A DNA stretch of 64,000 nt. Source: Rapana venosa (Eukaryota > Mollusca > Gastropoda > Neogastropoda > Muricidae). A program made the position numbers and the translations under genes. The notes beneath the pieces are model-generated. The model ran no database searches and was not told the DNA's origin. It was given only the letters and a program-made list of their open reading frames with translations. This document shows, in pieces, positions 1 through 10,710 of this stretch. The stretch covers positions 12,061,984-12,125,983 of the forward strand of contig CM054140.1 in NCBI GenBank assembly GCA_028751875.1, in the 5' to 3' direction. The first letter of the stretch is position 1. Each line of letters starts with the position of its first letter.

Positions 1-129
1 AGCAACTGGACCACCGCAAGACAAATTGCATGTTTGCAAGTTCCAATAAAAAAGGCATGGGCTTTCAAAATCCCAAAATAGGCTTTATCCACTTTAAAAA
101 ATTTTTTTCTTGTTTGAGGTATGCAATAA

Positions 130-412
130 GCAAGTATGGGGGGTTTTTTTTTTAGTCCCGCATGCTCAGTGTTGTACACTTATTTTGTCACCCATTCCCC
201 CCCCCCAAATTTAAAATGGTTTACTCTTAAAACCCAAAGCCGGCCAACTTTTAAAAAATGCCACAATTTGTTTGCATATTCATAAAAGGGGCCTCCATTT
301 GTAGTCTCCAAAAGGGAAATTTAAGGAAGTGGGGTCCGCCTGATGTTTTCCCCTAGTTACGGGAAAAATCCCCTTGAACAGGGGATTTGGTGGCAGTGAA
401 CCCAAGATCGCG
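130..412 (-). mobile_element. Decayed tRNA-derived SINE, family D (reverse)
   Basis: Read on the minus strand it follows the order seen in the fuller copy at 42907-43245: a tRNA-like head, a segment with CCTGGAATTAACACC-like and GGGGACTTTTCCC-like blocks, then the shared SINE body. Homopolymer errors make the boundaries approximate. Confidence 0.45.
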
Positions 413-483
413 AGCACAAAAAATATAAAATTTTTAATTTTTCCCCCACCAGGTACCCCCCCCTTGTGTATGTCACTATGGGT

Positions 484-780
484 TTTTGGTGTGGTGCGAT
501 GGTGTGTGTGTGTGTGTGGTGTGTTTGTGTGTGTGGGTTTTGTGTGTGTTTACTGTGTTTGTTTATTGTGTGGTCTTTGTGTGGTGTGTGTGTGGTGTGT
601 GTGTGTTTGTGTGTGTTGTGTGTGTGTGGTTGTGTGGTTGGGGTTTTGGGGTTTTGTTTTTTGTGTGTGTGTGTACTCTGGTGTGTGTGAGAGAGAGGAG
701 CGAGAGAGTGTGTGTGTGCGTGCATTGTGTGCATGCTGCATCGCGTTTTTTGTGTGATGTCTGTCTTTTGTGTGTGTGTG
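484..780 (+). repeat. Imperfect (GT)n microsatellite
   Basis: About 300 bases of GT-rich imperfect dinucleotide repeat grading into a short GA-rich part. The open frames across it encode only Cys/Val or His/Thr runs and are not genes. Confidence 0.85.
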
Positions 781-3333
781 TGAGTGGGGGGGGGGGTACA
801 TGTTACTTACAAAAAACCTTTACTTTAAACCCCAATCCACCCAGGAAATATTCATCATCAAGTCCCCAGCCCAAGCAGAAAAATCCCAAAAAGTACAAAA
901 AATTTGCCCCTCAATCTATTTACATTATGAATTAGGTTGTTTTCTGTTGAAGCATTTGTTTTAATTATAACCATGACCCTTTGTTTCAACTATTTTAATT
1001 ATCCAAATCGGAAAACACTTGCAGACAAAGCTGTTGAGCATCCCCTGTTGGTTGTGCTGTGGCACCTAATTTTCCATAAATAAATCCCCTGGGACGATTC
1101 CCTCCCTCCATCCCCCTTTCCCCCGGCCCATTCTTATTTTTGTGCATGAAGGTTTTCGAAAGGATATTTTTTTTATTTTTGTCTTGATCAATTTTTTTTC
1201 ATGAAAGGGCAAAGACTTGTCAAAGAGTTTCTATTCTGGGGTTCCTCCAGCTATATCCTCTTCAGGAAAGCTTGCTTGTAATTTTTTATAATGTGTGCCT
1301 GTTTTGTATGTGGTGTTTTTTTTTTGTAACATTGTTTCTGTACAATTTTTCATAATTTTTGCAACGTAAATTTTTAATGTTTTGTACTGCGTAGTGTGCC
1401 AGTTGTGTTTTGCTGTGTTGAATTGTATTTTAATTTTTAATAGTGCTCAAGTATTGTGTGTATTTTTCCTATTGTACTGTATGTATGCATACCACTGTAC
1501 GTACGCATTCCATGACAATCATGAATTTCTTGTGAGAAAGTGGGGGTGCTCTTGCCCGGGAAAGCCTGTTTTCCCCCCCTTAGACAAGTACGGGTAACCT
1601 CTCTCCCTGCCTCCCCTTTGCCCCCCCCCCAACCACACACTCACACAATCTTTCTTTTTTAACCTGATATTATCCGGAATTTTCCCCCTGGTTCAGCTGC
1701 GTGCACTCTTATACCATCAAAACCCTTTCGAAATAGACTGAGCACGTTGATAAATATTGTGTATATCCAGAAAGGTAATTTTGCCCTTAATTAAAAGCAT
1801 CCCAGCTTAACAAGAAACAGTACATTTATTCGAAACCCCTTTTAAATTCACTACTACAGTGAAAAACATGTCAAATCGCAATCAGGTGGCTTTTGTTATT
1901 ATATAGCAAGTGACTCTAAAAATCATCGGTTCATGCGAAGTTTTAATGCAAAGTCCTTGCAGTGAGGGTCCCAAACCACACAATACGCAGCCCGGGGGGC
2001 CAACGCACGCACGGCCACACATCACACACCACACCACAAACTAGCACTAACGCATAAATTTCAAACAATTTTATTTCTCCTTAGTTCCCAATTGAGAAAT
2101 GAATTTCGACTCGTTTAACAAAAAGATCCATTTCCAAAAAATCTTCCACTACATTGGGTTACCCCACCCTTTCAGTTTACAAGTTTTTGACGCTGAAGAT
2201 GGTCATTTTGAAATAGCTTTTTTGGGATCTGTAAACATCTCCTTGGGAAAATCAATATCTGTTCATCTGAAAATGTTTGGTGTAGGATTCGAATGATTGG
2301 ATTTTTTAGCTGTTTTTTCTGTTATTGATCTGTTGAGTGTATCGTTTACAGTTTAAGCATTCATTGTGAAGAAGAACCCTTTGGGGGGGGGGGGAAGAGG
2401 GGAGGGGGAAGGGTTTTGGGGGGGGAAGGGGGGGGGGAGAAAGGCAGGGGGTTTTGGGTTTTTGGGGGGGGGAGGGGAAGAGAAAAATTTGAAATTTATT
2501 CTTTTTAAGAGAAGGGGTGGGCGATTTTATGTTCCAAAATTTTCTGTGTGTTTTAGCAGTCCACCCTCTCTCTCTCACACACACACCCCACCCCCCCACC
2601 ACACACACAACCCCAAAACACACACCCAAACAAAAAATTTGATCCTTTCGCCCCTTTTTCAGAAACTTTTTTCACTTATTTCTTTTTTTTCAGGGGGGTA
2701 AAGTCCCACAGAACTGAGAAGAAAAGCCACACAAAAAAGTAGTGACAGAAAGTGATACAATTAACTCTTTCCATCACAATATTCAATAAAATCTACAGGC
2801 CTGAGAGGGGCACAAGTTAAAATATTAATCACTATACAGTTTTACTTGGTACATCATAACCTTTTGGTATTTCCTCATTAATATTACTCAAATTTTCTAT
2901 CAACAATCAAGCCTTGTGCTCTGCTGGTAGAAAATTCAGAAAATTCTAAAACGAGAATCTAAAGCGGTAAAGGTGCCAGCCTTACCACATGTGATGCAAT
3001 CATTATTCTTTGGTAAATTTTTAACGTCAGACTTATCTATGTTAGTATCTACTTCTTGCTGCTAGGAAAGACCTTATAACATGATTTCCCATGCTTTTCT
3101 GATCTTTCACATGAAGCTATTTACAAGTTGTTGTGTTGTGTGTTGTATCATGTTGTGCTGTACTGTATTGTATTGCAAAGTCGAGCACTTTCAACCACAA
3201 CATATTTCTCTGTGCGAACCTTGCACTGCTTTCTCATTTTGAGTTTTTCCAGGAAAGGCGTATTTGCCATAAGAGCAACGCCACATATTTTGGGGGTTTT
3301 GCTTTCCTGTCTGTACTTTTTTTTTTCTGTACA

Positions 3334-3341
3334 GTGTGTGT

Positions 3342-3427
<86 letters not shown>
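3334..3427 (+). repeat. (GT)n microsatellite
   Basis: A nearly pure GT tract of about 94 bases. It is followed by a GT-rich transition up to about 3530. Confidence 0.95.
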
Positions 3428-3428
<1 letters not shown>

Positions 3429-4279
3429 TGGTTTTAAGTCATTAAGAGTAAGACTAAGAGTGAGTGTGTCTGTGCATGTGTGTATCTATAAGTGTAAGTG
3501 TGTGTAAGATGTGTGTATGTACTCCTGCTTGTATGTTCCTAGAGCTCACATATACAAACCTCTCCCACAGAGACAGACACTGTATGAAAATAGCCTTGGT
3601 TTTATTACAGTCCCAGTGGCACCATCCAATTTAGGGACTACCAACCAACCAATCACCACTAGCAATCATAAGACATAATAATGGCCAAGGTTGTGGAGCT
3701 ATAGTATAAATCCCGATACAGTTAGTCAGTCTGTTAATCAAACCTTAAGTAAAAACAGCTTATGGCAGTTATCCTGAGTTATGCCACATAAAATGAAACA
3801 AAACTATGCATTATCATTATGCCATCAATGGTGGCACATTTTCATTAGTACACCATACATATTTCAAGACTATAATCTTTCTTATTGTCATTACAAGACA
3901 TTGAATGCTTTCCTCAGTCCCTTTCTCAGTTTCCTATTAAATATGCCCGTTACCAATGTCAGTGTTACAAACACAAGCAGTTGAGACAAACAGTCCTAAG
4001 CAAGTGAGGAGAAGCAAATCCCTCTCTTTTCAGTTTTCTCACTCTGACAAAACACTGGCGTAAATAAAGGGAACAAAAAAGAGTGTGACTTTTGTTTCAA
4101 GTTTTTCCTTTGTTCTTAGTTTTTGGTTTCTTCTTTTCTGAGTTTTGTTTGGGGTTTTGGGGGTGTGTGTGGGTGTGGTGTGTGTGTTTTGGTGTGTGTG
4201 TGTGGGGTTTTTGTGTATCATGTATGAGTGGGGTCACGGGTTTGGTTTTGTGTCATGAGGGGGTGTGGGGGTTGTTTAA

Positions 4280-4314
4280 GGGGGGGGGGGGGGGGGGGGG
4301 GGGTTGGGGGTTTT

Positions 4315-4350
<36 letters not shown>

Positions 4351-4480
4351 TTTAAAAGGGGGGGGGGGGGGGGGGGTTTTTCGGTTTTGGGGGGGGGGCG
4401 GGGGGGGTTGGGGGGGGGGGGGGGGGGGGGATTTTCCCAAATTTTCCCTAAACCTTTTTTAAATTTTTTGGGGGGGGGGG
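4280..4480 (+). repeat. Poly-G tracts
   Basis: Several runs of 10 to more than 30 G separated by a few bases. If real this would be a strong G-quadruplex former. It sits in the poorly resolved first 8 kb, so homopolymer artefact is the more likely explanation. Confidence 0.6.
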
Positions 4481-6909
4481 GGTTTTTTAAAATAAAAAAC
4501 CCTTTTTTTAAAAAAACAAACCTTTTTTAAATTTTTAAAAAATCTTTTTTTTCCTTTTAACCAAAAGGGTTTTCTTTTTCTTTTTTTCAAAAGCCACCCT
4601 TTTAATCAAAATAAAGCCCAATTTTTTCAACATTTGATAGTACTTTTCCAAAAAACAGCATGTGAAATTAGGAGAAAAAGGGAAAATCAGATGGGGGGAA
4701 TATTCAATTTTAAAAAGCACACTGGGGAGGAGGGTGGGAGGGTGGGGTCAGAATTCCCCTGCCAAAAAAAGTAAAATGGGAGGTTGGGGTTTGATTCCCT
4801 ACCTCCCCTTTCTTCCCAAATTTGACGAAAATTCCCAAATGAAGGGAAGTCCTCAAGAGACCCTAAATTTTAAAATGAGGGTGAATGAAAGCAGGGCTTC
4901 TTGTGCACATGTTCAAAAACCCCTTCTGCCTTTTTTAGAAGGGAAAAGGAAAAGGAGCTGCTGCTTTGGAAACAGGTGCCCCCCCCCCAAGAAAATTGGG
5001 ACAAAATTCACAAAGGAAAGTCAGTTTAGACACAATCACCCCAAAGGGTGAGTGTGGCTACCTAAAAAGGTAGGGGGGGGGGGGGGGAAAAAATGAAAAA
5101 ATAAAAGGAAAGATTTTTTTCCCAAAAAACCACCAAACAAATTTTATTTTACGGGGGAAAAAAAACCACAAACTAAAATTTTATTAAAAAAAACCCTTTT
5201 TCTGAAAAAGAAAAAAAATTTAACAGGGGATTTAAGTTCCCACTTTTAGCACTTAAAGGAATGGTTTTTAAAGTAAAAAAAAAAATTTAGACTTTAAAAA
5301 GGAATTAATTTTGATGGATTTCCAATGGGGAAGGGCCATTTGGGATTTTTTTGGGTTTGAGAACCCATCATGGAAATTTTTCAGGGGGATTTATTCTCAA
5401 AATAAAATGCCTGAGGAATCAAAAACTTCTTGTGTTTATTTTTTAAAAATTTTTTACATTTTAAAAAGGGGCCCCCCCTAAAAAAACTTTCCATCTGTGT
5501 TACATTTCAAAAAAAGGGGGCAGAGGGGAAACAAAATTAAAGGGGTTTTTTAAAAAAGTTTAGAATTCTAATTTTCATGGGGCAAATCTTTTTTGTTTTT
5601 TTTTTGAAAAAAAAGTTTTTTGTTAATTAGTTTTTGTTTTTTTTTATTAAAATTTCCTTTTTGGTTTATTTTTTGGAAAATTTAAGCCCGGAAAATGCAA
5701 TTAACGGGGTTTCTTCTAAAAAATTTTTTTTATTTTCAAAAAAAAAACATATCCGGAAATTTTTAAATTTGCAACTTCAAATTTTTTCTTTCCCCCTTTT
5801 TTTTTTTCCTGTGAAAAAGGTTTTTTAACCTAAAAAATTTATTTTTGCGATTTTTTTTCCCCCTTTCCTCTTTTTTTTTTTTGTTTTCTTTTCTTCCTTC
5901 TTTTTTTTTTTTGTTTTTTTTTTTAACCCTAAAAAAAAATTTTTTTAAAATAGGGATAGGACTAGAAAAAGATAATCCCATTATTGGGTTTTTTTTTTCC
6001 AAGGTTTTTTTTAGGGTTTTTCGGGTTCAAAACGGTTAAAATTTTTTTTTTTTTTTTTTATTACTAAGTAATTATATTTTTTTAATTTTCCTACGAATTC
6101 TTTTTTTTAAAAATTTTACTTTCATCTACATAGATTGGGTCGGGTGAGGATGTAAACGATGCGAAACTGACCAACACATTTACCTCATTTTCCTTGTGGT
6201 TGCGGATCTGGACAAGCCCTGCAAATTTCTTGTCCAACACGCTCCAAAGTCCCCTTCCCCTTCTTCAGTGCCATGGTGTAGGGTTTGGAAAGCACAAAGT
6301 GGTAAAACCTCTGTAGTAAGTATTCTTGGCACCTATGCCCCTTCCCCCACCATTCAACTGGTTTCCCGCCTCTTGTGGTCATGTGACCGACGGTAAACAG
6401 TTTCCCGAAAAGGGAAACAATAGAATATTTTTATCTTCAATCACAAAGGGTTTTTTCCCAGAAATTGATGCCTAAATTCCACTATTATTTGGGGGAAATG
6501 AATGCTGGGGTTTAGTGTGTGGACGAATCCCCCAAAAACCATAGTTGAAAAATTTTTTAAAATGGCACTAAGCAAAAACATCTCGTTATTCGTGTTTGTG
6601 TTTTGTTTTGTTTTTATTCTGTTTTCGAGGATTTTTTTATTTTTTCTTTTAATTTAATGATAATGGGAAAAAGCACGTGTGCGTTTTTAACCCAAACCCG
6701 TGTGATGCTGTTTTGTAAATTTTGTGATCTGTTCCAAAAAATGAGACGTTTAATTTGGAAAGTGTTTTTCACACGGGGCCCCGGGGGATAGTTCCTGAAG
6801 GGCTTTTGGGGAGGGGACGGGGTGAGTGGATCGGGATAATGTTGTGTGTGTGTGTCTTTAATTTTAAATATGTGTGGTGTGTTGGTGTTGTGTGTGTTTT
6901 TATTTTTTA

Positions 6910-7232
6910 CTAAATTTTTTTATTCCGAATAATGGATAAGCATTTTGTGGTTTTTTACATAGAGTCCCCCTGTGTATGGGTTTTGTAAATTTGTCTCGTT
7001 TCCCCCCGGCACACAATGGCTACTCTTAAAAAAAAGGAACAGGATTTAAGTGTGGTAAGGGTTCGCATGTGTTTGCACACAGGGCCCCCGATTTTTGTCT
7101 CATCCCAAAGCTTTTGGGGGGAGTGGGTCTTTTCACTGATGTTAAAAAGGGTTTAAAAAATTTCCCTTTACGGGGAAACTCCCCCCGGGCGAGATTGCGA
7201 GCACAATGTTCTAACCACTAGGCATCCCGTCC
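6910..7232 (-). mobile_element. Decayed SINE, family D (reverse)
   Basis: The minus strand shows the SINE-D order: a tRNA-like head (the complement of CTAACCACTAGGCATCCC is at its right end), then GGGGAAACTCCCC-like blocks, the body with a TTGCACACAGGGCC-like segment, and a 3' tail near the left end. Compare 42907-43245, the best preserved copy. Confidence 0.6.
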
Positions 7233-7372
7233 CAGGTGTGTGTGTGTGTGTGTGTTTTGGGTGTGTGTGTGTGTGTGTGGCGCGCGCGCGGCGCGCGTGT
7301 GCGTAGTGGTGCGTGAGTGTTGTGTGTGTGCGCGCGTTTCGCGGTGCGTGTGGTATGTGTGTGTGTGTGTGA

Positions 7373-7470
7373 AGTCAAGTCAAGTCAAGCCAAAAATTTT
7401 TTTTTCCGTTGGAAACAAGCCCTCTATCTGGAACCAAAAAACAATTGTTTTTAAATTTTGTTTTTTCCCT
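7373..7470 (-). mobile_element. 3' end of a LINE with (TTGAC)n tail
   Basis: A short CAAGT repeat (minus strand TTGAC repeat) is followed by sequence resembling that after the same repeat at 24876-24975. Both share the repeat type found at the 3' end of the LINE at 47671-48975. I read it as a very short 3' fragment of a related element. Confidence 0.45.
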
Positions 7471-7799
7471 CGTGTCTGACGATGACCCCAAAACAGCAGA
7501 AAAGGAGCTGGTTTTGGAAATGGGGCCCGAAATTTGATTAAAGGAGTGCCTTGCCCCCAGACATCCCCCTTCTCGGCCAAGTGGGGTTAGGGGACAGTCG
7601 GTTTGGGGGCTCCCAAAAGGCCCAAACCGCCCCCCCGGGGTGCAAGGCACATAAGGCTGGCGAGTCAAGCCCCCTGTCAGAGAGTATAGTCGATCATAAG
7701 ACTAAGCTGTAGTGGAATTCATAATAACGCATTATTCCCAAAAAATAATAATAGAAAATAAATCCAAAAGAAAACTAGAAAAAAAAGGAAAGAACAACC

Positions 7800-7985
7800 A
7801 CACACAACACACACACAACAACAACACACAGAGCCTTTTTGGGCCCCACATCTGGCACGCAGAACATCTTTCGACCGTTTTTAAAACCTTTCCGCTTTTC
7901 GGAAGTAGGCATTGTGTGCCGGGGGGGAAAAAAGATGCAGAATTCACAAAACCGCCCCAACCGGGAGGTGTAAAAAAGCACTAAG
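7800..7985 (+). mobile_element. Partial SINE, family D body and tail
   Basis: It matches the shared SINE body, with the GCAGAACATCTT block, the CCGCTTTTCGGAAG block and the GGCATTGTGTGCCGG block, then the GTGTAAAAAAGCAC tail segment. The head is not clear. Confidence 0.55.
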
Positions 7986-8228
7986 TCATCTCATCAAGTT
8001 TGTGCCTTTTTTGGGAGTAGGGCAAAGGGAACAACAAATTTCCCTCCCGTCTGTCCTGGGCCGCTTCCGGATGGTTCCCAGGTAGTTGGAAGGGCTTCGC
8101 TCTGCTTCGACAGTCCGCGCAAGTGTTTTGGGCTCCCCCGTTTGCGTTTTTCCCTCTGGGTCCAGGGAGGGCTGTTCGGGCGAGTTTTCTTTTTCCGACG
8201 GCCCGATAGCCCTATCCCTCCCCCCTCG

Positions 8229-9632
8229 CTATGCATGATGTGTTGTCCCTGCTTTCTTGGGTTGAACGGGCAAAAAAATTCTTGGTTGGAGATGGTTCAG
8301 GCAGAAAATGTCAGATTCTTTTGAGATTCTTCGGTGAAATGTGGATAGTTTGTCGAGGTCACTCTCAGTCATCCTCCAGCACTCCGAGCCGTACAAAAGG
8401 GTGGAAAGTACACAGCTCTGGTATAATCTTAGTTTGGTTCTGGTGCTGTACTGGGACGATTTCCACACATTGTTCAGATTTCTATAAGCATTTCTTGCTT
8501 TGCTAATCCGGTTCTTGATGTCGCTGCCTGCTCCGCCATCATGCCTAACAGTGCTCCCGAGGTACGTGAACTCTTCAGTTGTTGGTAAATCTTCTCCATT
8601 CACTGTGACCCGTGAGGGGTTCTGAACGGAACTGAAGTGTCATCACCTCTGTCTTCTTCTGACTGATTTTCAGGCCTACTTGCTGTGCGAAAGTGCTGAG
8701 ACGGGATGTCTTCTCTTGAATGTGATGGTGGGTATGTGAGAGCAGTGCCAGATCGTCGGCAAAATCTAGGTCTTCAAGCGTTGAGAAGGGGGTCCATCTG
8801 ATGCCCCGTGACTGGTCAGCTGTTGTTTGTCTCATCACCCAATCAATTGTCGGGTTTGAAGAGTAGTGCTGACATGGGGCAGCCTTTTCTGACGCCGGTT
8901 TGTACACTGAAACTGGTTTTGCTGTTTCCTACTCTGCATGTGAAGTTGTTGTAGAAGCTCTTAATGACTTGGATAATCTCCTGTGGAATTCCATATGCTC
9001 GGAGTATGCGCCATACACTTTCTCGATGAATGCTGTCAAAGGTTTTTCAAAATCTACGAAGTTAATATACAGCTGTCTCTGTCATTCCGTGCACTGTTCG
9101 ATGATGTTGCGCAGGGTGAAGATCTGGTCTATGTATCTTCTTCCTGGTCTAAAACCTGCCTGTTCCTTTCTGAGTTGTTGGTCCACTGCCTCTGAGATTC
9201 GTCCGATGATGATCTTTGCCAGAATCTTGCTGGGAACAGATAGCAGAGTGATTCCTCTCCAGTTGTTACAATTGTTCAGGGCTCCTTTCTTTGGGATCTT
9301 CACGATGACTCCTTCTGTCCAATCTGCTGGTAGCTGTTTCTCCTCCCATATAGCTGCAAAGAGTGGCTGTAGAACTATAGATGCAAATTCTGGATCTGCC
9401 TTGAAAAGTTCTGCGTTGAGGTTGTCCTGGCCAGGGGCTTTTCCATTCTTGAGAGAGCTGATTGCTGCTATAATCTCTTCCTTCTTTGGTGGTGTGCTGT
9501 TCACATTGAGATCAGCATCAGGATCTTGTACATCTGCCTCTTCAGTTGGTGGTGGTCTGTTGAGAAGTTCGCTGAAATGTTCTGCCCATCTTGCATCTTG
9601 TTCTGCTTCTGTGGTAAGTATTTAACCTTGTT
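8229..9632 (-). pseudogene. LINE reverse transcriptase and C-terminal region
   Basis: The first intact part (9504-9082) has LKNGKAPGQDNLNAELFK, WRGITLLSVPSKILAK and QAGFRPGRRYIDQIFTLRN, the RT finger and palm motifs. The frame then shifts. Sequence around 9080-8900 still reads as FVDFEKPFDSIHR and GVRKGCPMSALLF. The catalytic box is LDFADDLALLSH (near 8790). The C-terminal part has YLGSTVRHDGGAGSDIKNRI and LLYGSECW. Several frameshifts make it a pseudogene. Confidence 0.85.
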
Positions 9633-9644
9633 TATCTAGGATTG

Positions 9645-9927
9645 ACGGAGGCACCGTGGTCGAGTGGTTTAGGCGGTCAACTCGTGATCCAGAGGTCGCG
9701 TGTTCGATCCCCGCTCGGCTCGGTGTTGTGTCCTTGGGAAAGACACTTTACTCCTATTTTCCTCACTCCACCCAGGTGTACAAGTGGGTACCAGCTCTGC
9801 TGGGGAAGTATCTAGCGACAGACTAGCGTCCTGTCACAGGGGTGGTGAAAAACCATCAGTTCGCTTAACGCTACAGAAACCGGGATAAGCTCCGGCTCTA
9901 TGGGCCTTCTGGCTCGAAAGAACATAC
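9645..9927 (+). mobile_element. SINE A, tRNA-derived, inserted in the LINE
   Basis: The head is tRNA-like, with the A box TGGTCGAGTGG and the B box GTTCGATCCC about 40 bases apart. A body follows with GTGTCCTTGGGAAAGACAC, a CACCCAGGTGTACAAGTGGG segment, and the 3' end GGCTCGAAAGAACATAC. It is flanked by TATCTAGGATTG at 9633-9644 and 9928-9939. Reverse copies are at 31796-32087 and 49207-49490, both with clear target-site duplications. No poly-A or T tail is left in this copy. Confidence 0.9.
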
Positions 9928-9939
9928 TATCTAGGATTG

Positions 9940-10227
9940 GGGACGGGATAGCTCAGTGGTCGGAGCACTCGCTTTCCCCCAGCCAAGTTAAGCAGCGTCG
10001 AGCGTGGTTACCAATTGGATGGGTGACCGTTTGCGCGCCTTGGCTTCAGTACAGTTCCCCCAGTTCACCCAGCTGTAAATGGGTACCTGCCCTCTTTAGG
10101 GTCAGGGAAGGTAAAGCAGCGAGGGAGAGGAGATGGGCGCCGCCCTCAATATGCTGGCCCTAGAGAAGTGAGGTCTCTGACGCCTCGCTCCCCTACGACC
10201 TTATAGGTTATGGGACTCCTTTACCTT
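9940..10227 (+). mobile_element. SINE B, chimeric tRNA-like and 5S-rRNA-like
   Basis: It starts with GGGGACGGGATAGCTCAGTG, which carries a tRNA A box (TAGCTCAGTGG). About 30 bases later it switches to AAGTTAAGCAGCGTCGAGCG and TTGGATGGGTGACCG, the conserved middle and C-box region of eukaryotic 5S rRNA. The 3' body includes GTAAATGGGTACCTGCCC and ends GGGACTCCTTTACCTTTA. It is flanked by TATCTAGGATTG at 9928-9939 and 10228-10239. A second copy is at 19708-19962. This copy has about 35 bases (near 10110-10150) that the other lacks. Confidence 0.88.
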
Positions 10228-10239
10228 TATCTAGGATTG

Positions 10240-10710
10240 GTGTTTCGGTGTTGCTAGGGTACTTGCCACTGACAGTCTTAGTGATCTTATACACCTGTCC
10301 TTGCTCTCCCTTTGCGGCGGCCTCCTCTGCTTGTCTTGCAATATCATCCATGTAGTACGCTTGTCTGTTCTTGTCATTCTCTTCACAGTTTGGTTTGCTT
10401 CTCTGTACTGTTGTTTGTACCTCTCTCTTATCCGCTCTGACTTTGTCTCTAAGATTTTCTTCTTCAGTTCTCTCCTGTTCTCAATGGCTTGCCAGGTGTC
10501 TGCTGTAATCCACCTTTTTCTCTTCCTCTGTCTCTGTCCTAAGCACGTTTCACTGGCTTGTGTGTAGGCTGTCCTGACTTGTTTCCACGTGGTCTTTATA
10601 TTACTCGTGTCGGGAGGTGTGTAGTTTTCAGTATCCACCAGTGCTTGGAACTTGTTTTTCAGCTGGAGGGTGAAAGCACTCTTTACTTTGGTGTTGGGCA
10701 GCTTTTCCAC
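10240..10710 (-). pseudogene. LINE linker between endonuclease and reverse transcriptase
   Basis: This 3' continuation of the endonuclease has many Lys/Arg residues and the WKQVRTAYTQASETCLG and RERYKQQYREAN segments typical of the helical linker in RTE-like LINEs. It overlaps the end of the endonuclease frame and is cut by the SINE insertions at 10239. Confidence 0.7.

Larger units (their letters stand above)
1..8200. other. Low-complexity, homopolymer-rich stretch with no recognisable gene
   Basis: This stretch is full of long runs of G, A and T, and recognisable repeats inside it (SINE copies near 130-412 and 6910-7232, the LINE C-terminus near 8000-8200) are broken by many single-base indels, mostly at homopolymers. 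Sequence after about 8300 is visibly cleaner. I read this as poor consensus quality, possibly near a contig end or in a low-coverage region, rather than biology. No splice-consistent coding exon was recognised here. Confidence 0.6.
9633..10239. repeat. Three copies of one 12-bp target-site duplication
   Basis: TATCTAGGATTG occurs at 9633-9644, 9928-9939 and 10228-10239, bounding SINE A and SINE B. The LINE reading frame resumes across the site once the insert is ignored, which confirms these as insertion footprints. Confidence 0.92.

Noticed and set aside
374..935. Long open frames rich in Cys and Val across the GT tract (similar at 3133-3507 and 15512-15877)
   Set aside because: They are translations of dinucleotide repeats on both strands, with no domain and no splice support.
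4092..4530. Glycine-rich open frames
   Set aside because: They are translations of poly-G runs in a stretch of doubtful quality.
6185..6382. Minus-strand frame with RFYHFVLSKPYTMALKKGKG
   Set aside because: It looks less random than its surroundings, but I recognise no family and see no supporting exon nearby. Low sequence quality adds doubt.
8900..9625. Plus-strand frame of 241 codons
   Set aside because: It is the antisense shadow of the LINE reverse transcriptase, which has clear RT motifs on the minus strand.
9640..9720. A real tRNA gene
   Set aside because: The A and B boxes belong to SINE A: the same head plus body occurs at three places with target duplications, and no acceptor stem closes.
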